From Warburgia ugandensis (taxonomy: Eukaryota; Streptophyta; Magnoliopsida; Canellales; Canellaceae): a DNA stretch of 64,000 bases. Position numbers and translations under genes: made by a program. A model generated the notes under the pieces. The model saw nothing but the letters and a program-made list of their open reading frames with translations, searched no databases and had not been told where the DNA came from. Location: positions 72,459,495 to 72,523,494 of the forward strand of contig CP141127.1 in NCBI GenBank assembly GCA_035236585.1, given 5' to 3'. Positions 10,421 through 20,700 of the stretch are shown in pieces. The number at the start of each line of letters is the position of its first letter. Within the stretch, counting starts at the first letter, position 1.

Positions 10421-12810
10421 AGAAGGAAAAAATCTCGCCATCCCTTGCCACTAACCAATTTTTCTCCAGGAGGGAGAGAAGTAGAGAGCATGTTCACTCT
10501 CTAGATTGCCACCATTAGTTCCAATTATGGGCTCATCAAAGGCCTTGATTCTTAGTCCAATCTCTCAAGCTTTTTCTAGCTAAGCAACTACGAGAACCCT
10601 TTCTTCCTCCACTGGTAGTAGTAGCAATGATGGCCAAGACATGGTGCTTCATCATGAAACAAATCTTCTCCAATGAAGAAAATCAACAAAAAATCAGAAT
10701 GATAGGTAGTCGATGGTGAGGTACACAAGATCAGAGAAAAGAATCCTCCTAGAGAGTGCTTCGTAATCCTAAGAGGCTATTCCCACAACGAGCATATGTG
10801 TTAGCAGTTCATGAGAAGAACTCCCCTTGTACTCAAAAGAATCGATAAGATCTCTCTTTCCCATATTCTCAGCGTTTAAAAGTCTTCTCTTGTCATTCAA
10901 CTGAAATTTTTTTTTTTTTTTTGTATTCATGTGTTAAGTGATCAAGAGCATCTCCTATTTACCAATTTCACCAATCATAGTGATAAAACATCGATTTTTA
11001 TCATTCTTTAATGGGAATAAGAATCCTTAAAGTCTTTCTTGGACAGTTAATTAACATAAGTAAGATTACTTTTACAGATATTTCCTCCATCACCTATAAT
11101 CTCTTAGGAGCACTAATCACAATGTTCTTTGCATCAATATATCTAATACCATTAACTTTGTGGTAATCAAGACTAATTGATTTGGGTATTCAAGAGACAA
11201 AGATTTGATAGAGGGGTATTCATGTTCGTAGGATTTGGTGATTTTGGAGCTAGTCGAATTCGAAAATGACTCTTCTGCAGCCTCTTTCTCTCTCCCTCTA
11301 CCACTACAAGACCCACAGCAAGGGTTTGGATTTCCTAATTTTTTAGTTTTGAGTGCTCTAATTTTTTTCACTTTTTATACTTGAGGTTTTTTATTCAAAT
11401 GCTATAAAAGAAAAATAAAATTTAATAAAATTTTGACTGGTAGGTCCTGAAACACAATTTTGTTAGTTATTATGATGGATTAGTATGGAAGGAGTGCAAT
11501 GAGGAATCTTTTGTAGTACTTGGGTCATTTGATGTTTGCACAGTAGAGGGTACAATCTTAATTAAAGTTGGCAATAGTAGGGGGTTTCTTACATTTGTAC
11601 CTATTAATGAAACTTAGTTCTTATATTTCAAGAAAAATACATAATTTACATGGTGAAGCTAAAATATAGGGGGACCATGTGATCTAAGCCTTCCATCCAT
11701 AGTAACAATCTATTTAAGATAGGTAGGGCCATAGACAATCCTCAGCCTATTTAAGGTTGGATTCTATAACCTAGTCCCTGATCCTTAGCCATCCATTTCA
11801 TATCACAATGTTAATAATGACTAAGATCACCTATTTGAGAAGGATTTTGGGGCATCGCCTTATATTTTCACATATAATTCTAGCTCAAAACCATAATCAT
11901 AAAAGATTTAGGCGCGTCCACATGCAAATAGACAAGTCCATAAAGAGAATTTGTGTTAGGCTATTATGTTTCCTTTATAATGATATACAATCTCATTGAC
12001 ACTTTTAATCTTACAGTTATTGGAGAGGCAACTCAAGAAAAGTGAGGTTTCTTTTTAACTTCATAGAGAGGAGTTCATATCCTGAGAAATCAAAATATGA
12101 CTTTATGGTTGATCTTATTGATTGTGAATTGCAATTTTTGTCTCTCTCTCTTTTTTTTTTGAATGGTATGAATTGTAACATTTTGGTCAGTTTGATTTTT
12201 CCTTTTCATTGTTCATGAAACCCTTTGCAAAAATTTGATATCATGTTCTAGTGGTGAAGGTTGGATTTTGAGGAAGAAGAACATACTTTCCCAAGAGTGA
12301 ACTAGTGGCATGGTTTAAAAACTAGCTGACTAGACTTAGGGACCAACCGATCACGGATCAGATCTATAGGAAACTTGGTTGGATTGACTAAAAAACTTGA
12401 ATGATCTCATCATGAATTTAACTCAATGATTGGGTGAGTTGGATTGGAAAATAAGGGCGAGTTTTTGGAAAGATTGACAATTTTCTTGATGACTGACTAA
12501 GTTTTAAAATTTTAAATTAGAATCTTGATTTTATTGAAAATATAAATCTTTCAATATGCAATTAAATGTTAGCAACACTTCTAGTTCTATAAAAACTTCC
12601 TACTCTAGGGTTGGCCAAAATATATTGAAAATCAACCTACTTAAAAAATTCAAAAACCTTTCCTCTTCTAACTAAAAACTATACCAATCGTTTCTTCTGC
12701 CTCACCAACATAGTGTTATCAAAAATATCTTTCTTCCTCTCATAATGCTAAAAGATGGAAACTGATGGTAATTTATAATTTCAAAATTTTCTAGTCTATG
12801 TTTTTTGTTT
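10421..12810. other. Unassigned AT-rich region left of the MULE
   Basis: About 2.4 kb in which I recognise no coding domain. The - frame at 11,117-11,371 encodes a short S/K/E-rich peptide without motif. A T-tract lies at 10,906-10,922. The stretch 12,300-12,500 contains repeated ACTAG-, GACTGA- and TTGGATTG-like words common in decayed plant repeats. The last nine bases (12,802-12,810, tttttgttt) would be the MULE target duplication. Confidence 0.3.
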
Positions 12811-13010
12811 GGGGTTTTTTTTTACAGATTTGCCATTGCATTTTTGCATTTTTGCTAAAGAATCCAACATGCTGACATTTTTGTAAATTTGCCATTAAGT
12901 TTGTAGTAACTTTGAAAATTTGCTACTCTATTAGGTTTTCATCCTCTTTCCCTATTAAATTTTACAAAATTCCAATATTACCCTTATCTCTTTTGGCAAC
13001 ATTTTTTTTG
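12811..13010 (+). repeat. MULE left terminal inverted repeat
   Basis: T-rich inverted repeat beginning GGGG. Its TTTGCCATT word and the block 12,950-12,990 match the complement of 44,340-44,520. Similarity is patchy in the middle and strong near the inner end. Confidence 0.65.
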
Positions 13011-13092
13011 GCCCACTAGTATCTCACTGTCGTGACCCCACCTATGTTACCTAGGTTGCCATCCCCTACCCCCCTACCTAGCACAGTACCCA

Positions 13093-13490
13093 TGTAATAG
13101 ACCGGTGGCTCCCACATACAACAATATTGTCTGTGCTAGAAAACTGGCTGCCCATACAACCAGCCCCCTCACAATTTTGTTCTTCCCTGGTTTCTCAAGG
13201 AAAAGGCCTTGTTCTGTGGGCAAAGTGAGCAGTGGATACAATATTGTCTTCTTTGGGTACCTCCCAATCCATCCCTCAGCCTTCATCGTTAAACGGTACC
13301 TCGGCCTTCAAGGCAACGGTTCACCCCTCCAGGTTTTGTTCCATATGGAGAACTTTCCTCAGGAGGCCTTGTTGTAAGGAGAGTCACACACCACTCTTAT
13401 CAATAGCCTAGTAACATTGCCCTTAACAATGTGGAAATAACTCTCTATCACTAAGCCATCTCCCATCTACGGGGTACCTAGGCCTCCACA
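13093..13490 (-). repeat. TRIM 3' LTR
   Basis: Starts TGTAATAG and ends CTCCACA. It aligns with 13,595-13,821 over its first 100 and last 120 bases, including CCCACATACAACAATATTGT and the terminal GGGGTACCTAGGCC word. The middle (about 13,200-13,370) has no match in the partner LTR and includes a second ATACAATATTGTCT word and a second GGCCTTGTT word. Confidence 0.8.
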
Positions 13491-13576
13491 TCTTCCCTCC
13501 TTAGGGAACACGCGTCCCCGCATGTTAACCACAAAACTAGGAGCCCACATGCGGCCAGCCACACACGGGGTTAGGG

Positions 13577-13594
13577 GTTGGCTCTAATACCATC
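13577..13594 (-). promoter_or_regulatory. TRIM primer-binding site (initiator tRNA-Met)
   Basis: The complement reads GATGGTATTAGAGCCAAC immediately after the 5' LTR end. It is one base different from the TGGTATCAGAGC core complementary to the 3' end of plant initiator tRNA-Met. Confidence 0.85.
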
Positions 13595-13821
13595 TGTAAC
13601 AGCCTAGTGGCTCCCACATACAACAATATTGTCTGCTCTAGGAATCGGGCCACCCATACAACCAGTCCCCTCATGGTTTTGTTCTTTCCCGAGGATAAGG
13701 CCTTGTTGTAAGGAGATTCACACACCACTCTTATCAATAGCCCAACAACTTTTCCTTTGCAATGTGAGACTAACTCTTTGTCCCTGAGTTCTCCCATCTA
13801 CGGGGTACCTAGGCCTTCACA
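13595..13821 (-). repeat. TRIM 5' LTR
   Basis: 227 bases, TGTAACAGCC to GGCCTTCACA, followed by the duplication ACCCA. Direct repeat of 13,093-13,490. Confidence 0.85.
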
Positions 13822-13826
13822 ACCCA

Positions 13827-14329
13827 TGTCCTCGGCCCTGAGCAGAAACCAATACCCCCCTCCCCTATACGGCCCTCCCCCCACCATCATGGTACCTTGC
13901 ATGGTGACCCCTCCTTAGAACCCAGTTCCCTCCCCCCCACCCCCGCGTACCCAGTTTGTTGTGTGCCCCCCTCGATATCTAGATCTACCCCGGTACCCAG
14001 CCTCGGCCTCCCCCACACCAACTCTACCCAGTCCCCCCCCTCTCTAATCAGTGCTACCCAAATCTCTACCCTCCTCCCAATGCTACCCAATAACCCTCCT
14101 TTGCTGACACTACCCAGGTCGCCTCCACTGGCGAAAGGTACTCGATTGCCTCCCCCCACTCCCTCCCCGTGCTGGGATAGTGAGCAAAGGTAGATGCTAC
14201 CCAATCACCTCCCCCCAGCCAGCAGTACCCAATCACCTCCCCTCACTGGGACAGTACAATACCCCAATCCTGCCCCCAAAGTCGACTATGCCCTTGCTTG
14301 ACGTTTGCCTAGCTCCCACGTCGTAGTCC
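13827..14329. repeat. C-rich imperfect repeats inside the MULE
   Basis: About 500 bases of very C-rich + strand, in strong contrast to the AT-rich surroundings. A TACCCA-centred unit recurs at irregular spacing (about 13,948, 13,994, 14,024, 14,056, 14,083, 14,110, 14,197, 14,225), often followed by ATCACCTCCCC. The open frames seen here on both strands are by-products of low stop-codon density, so I do not call a protein. It may be captured GC-rich sequence or a MULE subterminal satellite (inference). Confidence 0.6.
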
Positions 14330-14334
14330 CTATT

Positions 14335-14680
14335 TGTAACACCCCAGGTTTGTATCTAGAGATCCGATTTCCTCGCAGGGAAAGAGGATCACCACCTTCC
14401 TTCATTGGCAATGGAATTGGAATGGAATGGGGATGTCGTTATCAAAATGACCCCCTCTAATTTGAGTCCCTTGCCTCATTAACACAATGCCCTCCGATCT
14501 TAAAAGGTTCATATCTCCCTCATTCGAACTCCATTTTTGACATTCTTTATACTGTTCAAATCCTAACGACGTGTATTTACTAAATTTAATAGTGTCAATT
14601 CAAAATTATATTTATAAAAATTTTAATTTTATTAATTCATTTTATTACTAGTTTTAGGAGTAAAAATTGAGGATATTACA
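14335..14680 (-). repeat. Tekay-like 3' LTR, internally deleted
   Basis: 346 bases. About 14,360-14,680 aligns well with 43,999-44,309 of the 5' LTR (shared GGGAAAGAGGATCACC and ATCTTAAAAGGT words). The outer end TGTAACACCC matches the 5' LTR end at 32,791. The roughly 2.8 kb in between is missing, with the junction near 14,350. Confidence 0.8.
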
Positions 14681-14696
14681 TCCTTCCCACCTTATA
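14681..14696 (-). promoter_or_regulatory. Polypurine tract of the Tekay-like element
   Basis: The complement reads AAGGTGGGAAGGA directly before the 3' LTR start TGTAATATCC. This is where plus-strand synthesis would be primed. Confidence 0.8.
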
Positions 14697-14744
14697 AAAA
14701 TTTCCTCCTTGAAATTTTGGTACATACCTCTATGTAAATAGCTC

Positions 14745-15547
14745 TAGGTGAGTCATCCTTGTCTCATCTTCTGTCTCCCATGTAGTGTGTGGTGTTGTCA
14801 AAGGAGCTTGATTAATGGAATAGTCTTAGTCCTCAACTCCTGGACATTACTATCTATGATGCATATAGGTCTCTCCTCGAATGTCATATCAGGCTGCAAC
14901 TCCCTTGGGATCTGCTCTAGTACGTGAGATGGGTCTTGCACATACTTCCTCAACATGGATGCATGGAAGACATCGTGTACATCTGATATTTGTGGTGGTA
15001 AGACTAACTGGTATGCTATTAGCCCAACCCTGCATAGGATCTCAAAAGGGTGAATGTACCTAAGGCTAAGTTTTCCTTTATTTTCCAAATCTCATTACTC
15101 CTTTCACAAGGAAACGTTTAAGAACACATGTTCACCCACTGTTCCACCAACTCGGACTTCACTATGTGTCTCTCCCCCACATCACTCCAACATAAAGGTC
15201 ATCAACAAGGTCTTCCATAAAGTACCTCATATGGAGCCAAGTCGATGCTTACATAGTAGTTGTTATTATATTCAAACTTCACCAGTGGTAAATGATCCTC
15301 CCAGCTACCCTTCTAGTCCATGATACAAGCCCTCAACATATCCTCGATCGTCTAGATGGTCCTCTCTGTCTGGCCATCCATTTGGGGGTGGAATGTGATG
15401 CTAAATCTCAGCCTCGATCCCAAAGCCTCCTGCACACTCTGCTAGTATTTCGAAGTAAACCAAGTGTTGATATTTGAAATAATCATCAATGGGATCCCAT
15501 GTAAGCTCATGATATCCTTATCATACAGGTTTGCTAAGCTATCCCCA
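14745..15547 (-). pseudogene. Integrase C-terminal half and chromodomain-like tail
   Basis: Reading from 15,547 downward: L-A-N-L-Y and L-H-G-I-P near 15,530-15,490; F-H-P-Q-M-D-G-Q-T-E-R near 15,395-15,360, with the catalytic-core H-P-Q-x-D-G-Q-T-E; a Y-E-V-L-Y-G-R-P block near 15,225; L-S-L-R-Y-I-H-P-F-E-I-L and V-F-H-A-S-M-L-R-K-Y at 15,070-14,950. The end with T-F-E-E-R-P, T-I-P-L-I-K and H-H-T-L resembles the Tekay chromodomain-like tail. Integrase joins cDNA ends to target DNA; chromodomains are thought to steer insertion to heterochromatin. Several stops. It is the other half of the integrase at 29,178-29,480. Confidence 0.85.
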
Positions 15548-16806
15548 TGTTGATGATTTTTGCCAGTGCACGAGCTATTGTGGTATAGCTAATGCAAGTA
15601 TGGGTTGATCCCACAAGGACGCGCTTTAAGAATTTGGAGTTTTTAATCAAATTTAATTATTTAAAATTAAAATTGATTCACAAAAATTAACAGAAAGAAA
15701 TCAAACTTCATCTTTAGTTTAACAATGAAATTCTAGAGGTCTAATTCTAGAAAGAACAATAAAACCTTAACTAAAACTAAAACTAGAAAGAAAAAAATAA
15801 GAAAAATCTAATTCCCTGTCTTAAGTACTATACAATTCTTCAATTCTGGTATCACAAACCGTCATTAGACTCCATCACTATATTCAACATATCATGGATT
15901 AATGATTTGATGGATGAATTTGTTAGATTCTTCAAATTTTTAAAGATCTAATTGAATCAAGGAATTTAAGAACTAATGGCTTAATTCTATTTTTAGGACC
16001 CAAATTGAAGATCAGGAGTAGCAATTAAACTAGAAACTATCCTAAAACATGTTATAAAATTTAATTAAAATACTCAATTAAAACAAATAAGAAATTAGAG
16101 TTTTTTCGTAGTTAAACCAGAACCCTTAAATTGGTTAAATAGGAACAAATAAGATAGTTCCTAGATTAACTACAAAACGTGAATAACTAAAACTGGAATA
16201 ACATAAAATGCGAAGAGTAATAGTAATAGGACAGAACATGTAAATTGAATTATTCTACTCAGGGCAAAACAGGAAATTTTTTCAAAACATCCTTAAAACT
16301 CCTGTAAAACCCAAATCCACGGAAGAAGACGACTTTGCCAAAGAAGATGCCCAGAATGATGAGATGTGCAGACACCTAACGGTTGAAGATCCGAGCTAAT
16401 TGTGATGACCCGGGTTTTTGTAACACGTTTTGTAAAGTATTTTGAAAGACAGGGCCCTTAAGAGTGTAAAAAAATTTCGCAAAACAAAGCAGCGGAAATT
16501 CTTTTCTTTAGAACTTGTTTTGAAAACCCAAGTCACCACTTCATACATAACATAAGTACAATTTGTGTACAAAATAAAATTCCATTGAAGGAATATACTT
16601 TTATTAAATCTCCAGGATCCATCCAATGGTTCACAGTACAGCCAAATCTAGTACAATACTTGTCCAAATTACATAATCCAAAACTCAAGCTCACCATACA
16701 ATAAAACTCTCAACAAAGAAAAATACATGTCTTCAAGGGTATACCTTGAAGATTATTCTCTTCAAGTCTTCTATTGTCTTTAGCTCCTAACTCTCCTTCC
16801 CTGTAT

Positions 16807-16837
16807 CTGAGATATTGCAACAAGTACAATATCTCAG
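16807..16837 (-). other. Conserved hairpin in the long LTR, copy 1
   Basis: CTGAGATATTG pairs perfectly with CAATATCTCAG around a 9-base loop and is followed by AAGC...GCTTGGTAGG. Equivalents occur at 35,429-35,469 and 33,296-33,327, all 400-520 bases from the LTR 3' end. Confidence 0.7.
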
Positions 16838-18330
16838 TAAGCAATGCTTGGTAGGGGATTCAAGAAGCATAATAATTGACAAGGTAATTCCAATACTTCA
16901 TAATCTCATTATCCTTAAACATACTCTTTACTTGGTAAGTTATGTATATCTATATAAATACATACCCTTCATGGGTAAACCAGTTAAATTTGTGAAAGTA
17001 GTCAAATATCATTCCCAGCTAAGCTGATCAATTCTCTCCATTATGAGAATTTAGTATTACAACTAATCTTATACTGGGAATTTCCCTTCTTAGGAAATAT
17101 GGGTAATATACAATTACCTAGCATTTCATTATGCTAAAACATAAGGCATTTCACTATGCCTATTCTCATATGCATCATAGTGCAAAATAATCAGAAAGGT
17201 TGCTATGCTGCAGTCTAATCCGTACTAGCGTGCTTGGATAACTGCCTTGTTCACCACTGATACCACGGTGCAAAATATTATGTCACTGCCCGTATGGAGG
17301 GGCAAAACTTTCACAGTGGTGGCCTTCCCATAATTGCCACCACCCGACTTTTAGCCTTTCTTTGGGCAAGGTATCATCATAACATCAAATTTCAAGGAGC
17401 GGGTAACCAAACCCTCATAACTCCTCTAGCAATAGCATTCCCCTAGGCTTATGCCTATTAAAACAAATTCACAAGCCTCCAAGCTTGTATGTAAAATAGA
17501 TTTCATATATATCAGACCATATGTCTGTTTACTTAGGGCTGAAATATTTCCTAGTTTCCTATTCGCTTATAGTTTAGTCCTTAACCATCTTATATGTGTT
17601 TGGTTGGATCATAAGGTTTTCAAGAGATTTAATACAAGTATTATCATTACTCTTGTCAACATAAGATCATGAGTACAATCATGTATATCTCATGTAAATG
17701 CATTCATCAAATCCTCCTACCTTTAAGGATTGATCTCTTTTCCCCAATCTTCCATGATCCTAACTGATGTATGTAATCTATACATCCATACATATTGTCA
17801 ATATATAAATTATGAACAATCCTATTGATCGCTAGATCTGATGTTTAGAATGATCTTTAGATCATTCATATTTAGAAATTTTTCTATCTCTAAGGCTTTG
17901 TATGTCCATCTCCTTGATCTTGATCTTTCATAGATCCATTGATTGACAATCTACACATGTTGATAAAGATCAAGGTCCTAGATCTTCTATCATCTAGTTC
18001 TTCTTTGATCTAAGTTCAGTCATTGGATCATCCCTATGGAGGATGATCTTGGTTTTCTTCCATGAATCATCTTTGATCAAGGGTTTGGATTATCTAATCT
18101 AATGAACTATAACAAGTATACTAATAAACATGCATACTAAGTACAATATAGTGTTCTTATTCTTATTGTTCTTAATCATCCAAGATCTAATGGATCTTGT
18201 TTGATCATCCTTTTCTTACTTACTGTTTTTATTAGGGTTAGGTAATTTACTAACCTTTTATGCTCTTATTATTATTATTCAACCAATTAATGTGCTGGTT
18301 GAAGGTAATTTATTCAAGCCTAAATCTAGA

Positions 18331-18715
18331 CTGCTCCTCTTATTTCCACTTGGCTAAGGCTTACTAACTGAATGGGTGAACACAAAGTAGTTACTTCAAT
18401 CCTCATGTAAAGAGGCGTTTAGACCTTACAAAAGTCAACGAAAGGTAGGGGAAGAGCGAGGCTCTATTAGATAACCCCCTTAACCACTATGTTCATCATT
18501 CACTAGAATGACCATAGCTCAACCTTTCATAAGGTTCCTATAGGCATGTTTACCCTAAGTACTCTTTCTAATGGATTTTAATTAAGTCCATGAATATTTA
18601 TAATGTCATTCATGGGGTTTATTATTATTTTTCTAGTTTGGGCCAAGGATTTGATAATCCTTATATTGTCCTACTAACTATAGCCCTTACTAATTAAGTC
18701 CAAAGTACTCCATTC
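18331..18715 (-). other. Shared leader module, copy M1 (in the long LTR)
   Basis: About 380 bases with high local similarity to 26,088-26,466, 37,323-37,706 and 56,653-57,045. Common words on the + strand include CTCCTCTTATTTCCA, GGCGTTTAGACC, GAAGAGCGAGGCTC, AACCCCCTTAACCAC, CATAAGGTTCC and TAGCCCTTACTAATTAAG. Two hosts are long LTRs and two are LARD bodies. It has no open frame. Confidence 0.75.
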
Positions 18716-20690
18716 TTATTTGTGTCATGAAACTCTACTTTCTCATTAGATTATATTTTTGATGCTTTATGCTCTTTATCTCATAACAAGTAGATCTACT
18801 AATAACATTTAACCATAAATGAATTATAAATTTAAAACATAAAACTACATAATTTAACATTTAATGATAATGAGGCAAGGTACTTAAAATTACTCTAACA
18901 TTATTTCCTACTAATATACCTTAATAACTCAATTTAAACTAACATGGACTTAAGGTATAATCTCATACTATAGTATAAACTTATATGAAATTCTAGCATT
19001 GTCCTGAGTTAGAATGGCATGAAATCATACTAAAGTGCCCCTAAGATAATTAAATCTAGCACCTTATGATAACAATGAAATCACATATTATGCTAAAGTC
19101 TAAGTGTTATACTAGCATACTTTATAACATAATCATATTTAAAATGCTATTATATAAAATAAAACTAATTACATTAACATTTTTAGAAACCTTTACTTAT
19201 GATCCAACCATTAGATCTTAGATCTTTTCCTTTGATTAAGGATTTTAGTTATATTTAGGGGATTTTCTTTATTAAGGTCCAAAGATCATATTGATCTATT
19301 TTTGTCATAATCCATTCATGATTTCCTTGGATTTTATCATATCAACATTCATTCTATCCATCTCAAGGATCTGATCACACTTGATCTCATTGATCAAGTG
19401 GGTCCCTTTATATTTTTAGGGTTTTTCTACCATAATGGGTAGATCCCTTAATATATCTCCGAATAAACCATAGATCTCACTTTATTTCAATAGTATATCA
19501 TTATTAAAACATATTTTCAAGACCTCATCATCTCAGATCTTGAAGATCTAGGTAATTGGAAACTTATTTCTTTAATACAGAAATTTTTACTGAATATTAT
19601 GTCCATTTTATTATTTCATCAAAAAATAGAGGTTTCAAGCTTTCCATAGCTTCTTTCCAATCTCAATTTGGAGTTCAGATGGCTCTGGAATTGGATCTGG
19701 AAGTTCACAGTCCTTCCTAGGGGTAAGATTTGATCTGGGCCCAAGGAACGGACGGCCCAGATCTTTCGGGCGAAAAATCAAGCCAGGTGGACGCGTTCGG
19801 TTTGTTGGGCGTGTCCGCTAGGATGAACTGAGGAAGCGCCCTTAAGGGGCGTCCACAGACGCAGATGGGACTAGTGGGATGCTCATCGTCCTCGCGCTCG
19901 TAAAGGGGACTCCCGTCTAGCGTGTCAACTCGTGGGTTTGACGGACACGCCATCATCTCGCTTGGGACGATGTCCCATGCACAGCGCACATGCCGTTTCT
20001 GACGGTGTGTCACGTGTGCGTCTTGGGCGCCGCTAGATCCGGAGATCAGACTGTCCATTCTAGACCGTCCAATCAATCCTCTCTCAATTGAGGGCCCAAA
20101 ACTTCTCTGATCATTGTGAAAATTCTACCCTAGGGGTTTTGGACCCTTCCGAATTGATTGGTGTAGTTAGAATTTTCATTTGAATACTCTATCATCCAGA
20201 ATTAAGGGTTCTTGTGTTTACTTTATTTTTACCTTTTTATTACCAAAATAAATTACAGTAAACAAAAATTTACATAAAATAGTATTAAACATCTATAGAA
20301 AGTATTTCCACCTACCTGATTGGAGAAAAAACCTTGGTTAGATGCCCAATTTAAAAGGAATACCTTGTTGATGAAGATATGGCCTAAGATCCACCTTTCT
20401 TACAAATTTTCGTTGTTTGAACCATTGGATCTTGAAATTGATTTGGGGGTTTTCTAGAATATATATGTTGGGAAGTTTTGGACGGTGAAATTGATGAAAT
20501 TAGATCTGGAATAGAGTGCCTAATCAATTTTAGGTCTCTTGTTCCAATCTAAAAAGAAAAACAAATTGAAAAGAGAGATATCTCTTGGAAATTTTGGGTT
20601 TTTTGGGAGGGATCTAGGTCTAATTTTTTAGGGAGAGTGAAGAAAATTTTGTGGGGATTTTATGAGAATTTTTGGAGGATTTTTGGGGTT

Positions 20691-20700
20691 GTATTTATAG
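20691..20700 (-). promoter_or_regulatory. TATA box of the long LTR, copy 1
   Basis: On the - strand the sequence reads CTATAAATAC, a good plant TATA box, about 610 bases inside the LTR. The second copy has CTACAAATAG at the matching place near 42,825, so its box is damaged. Confidence 0.65.

Larger units (their letters stand above)
13093..13821 (-). mobile_element. TRIM (terminal-repeat retrotransposon in miniature)
   Basis: A 729-base element flanked by a perfect 5-base duplication, ACCCA, at 13,088-13,092 and 13,822-13,826. On the - strand it has a 5' LTR (13,595-13,821), a primer-binding site matching initiator tRNA-Met next to it, a body of about 100 bases, a purine tract (complement of 13,491-13,506) and a 3' LTR (13,093-13,490). 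It encodes nothing and depends on proteins from other elements. The 3' LTR is about 170 bases longer than the 5' LTR because of extra, partly duplicated sequence at about 13,200-13,370. The body is clearly related to 41,722-41,827. Confidence 0.85.

Noticed and set aside
13887..14204. Open frames on both strands in the C-rich stretch
   Set aside because: Low stop density from C/G richness; G/V/P-rich products without domains, and repeat structure underneath.
19717..20076. 119-codon - strand frame
   Set aside because: Inside the solo LTR, in a locally GC-richer part, with no domain. It is not kept open in the second copy (38,650-38,900), whose frames differ.
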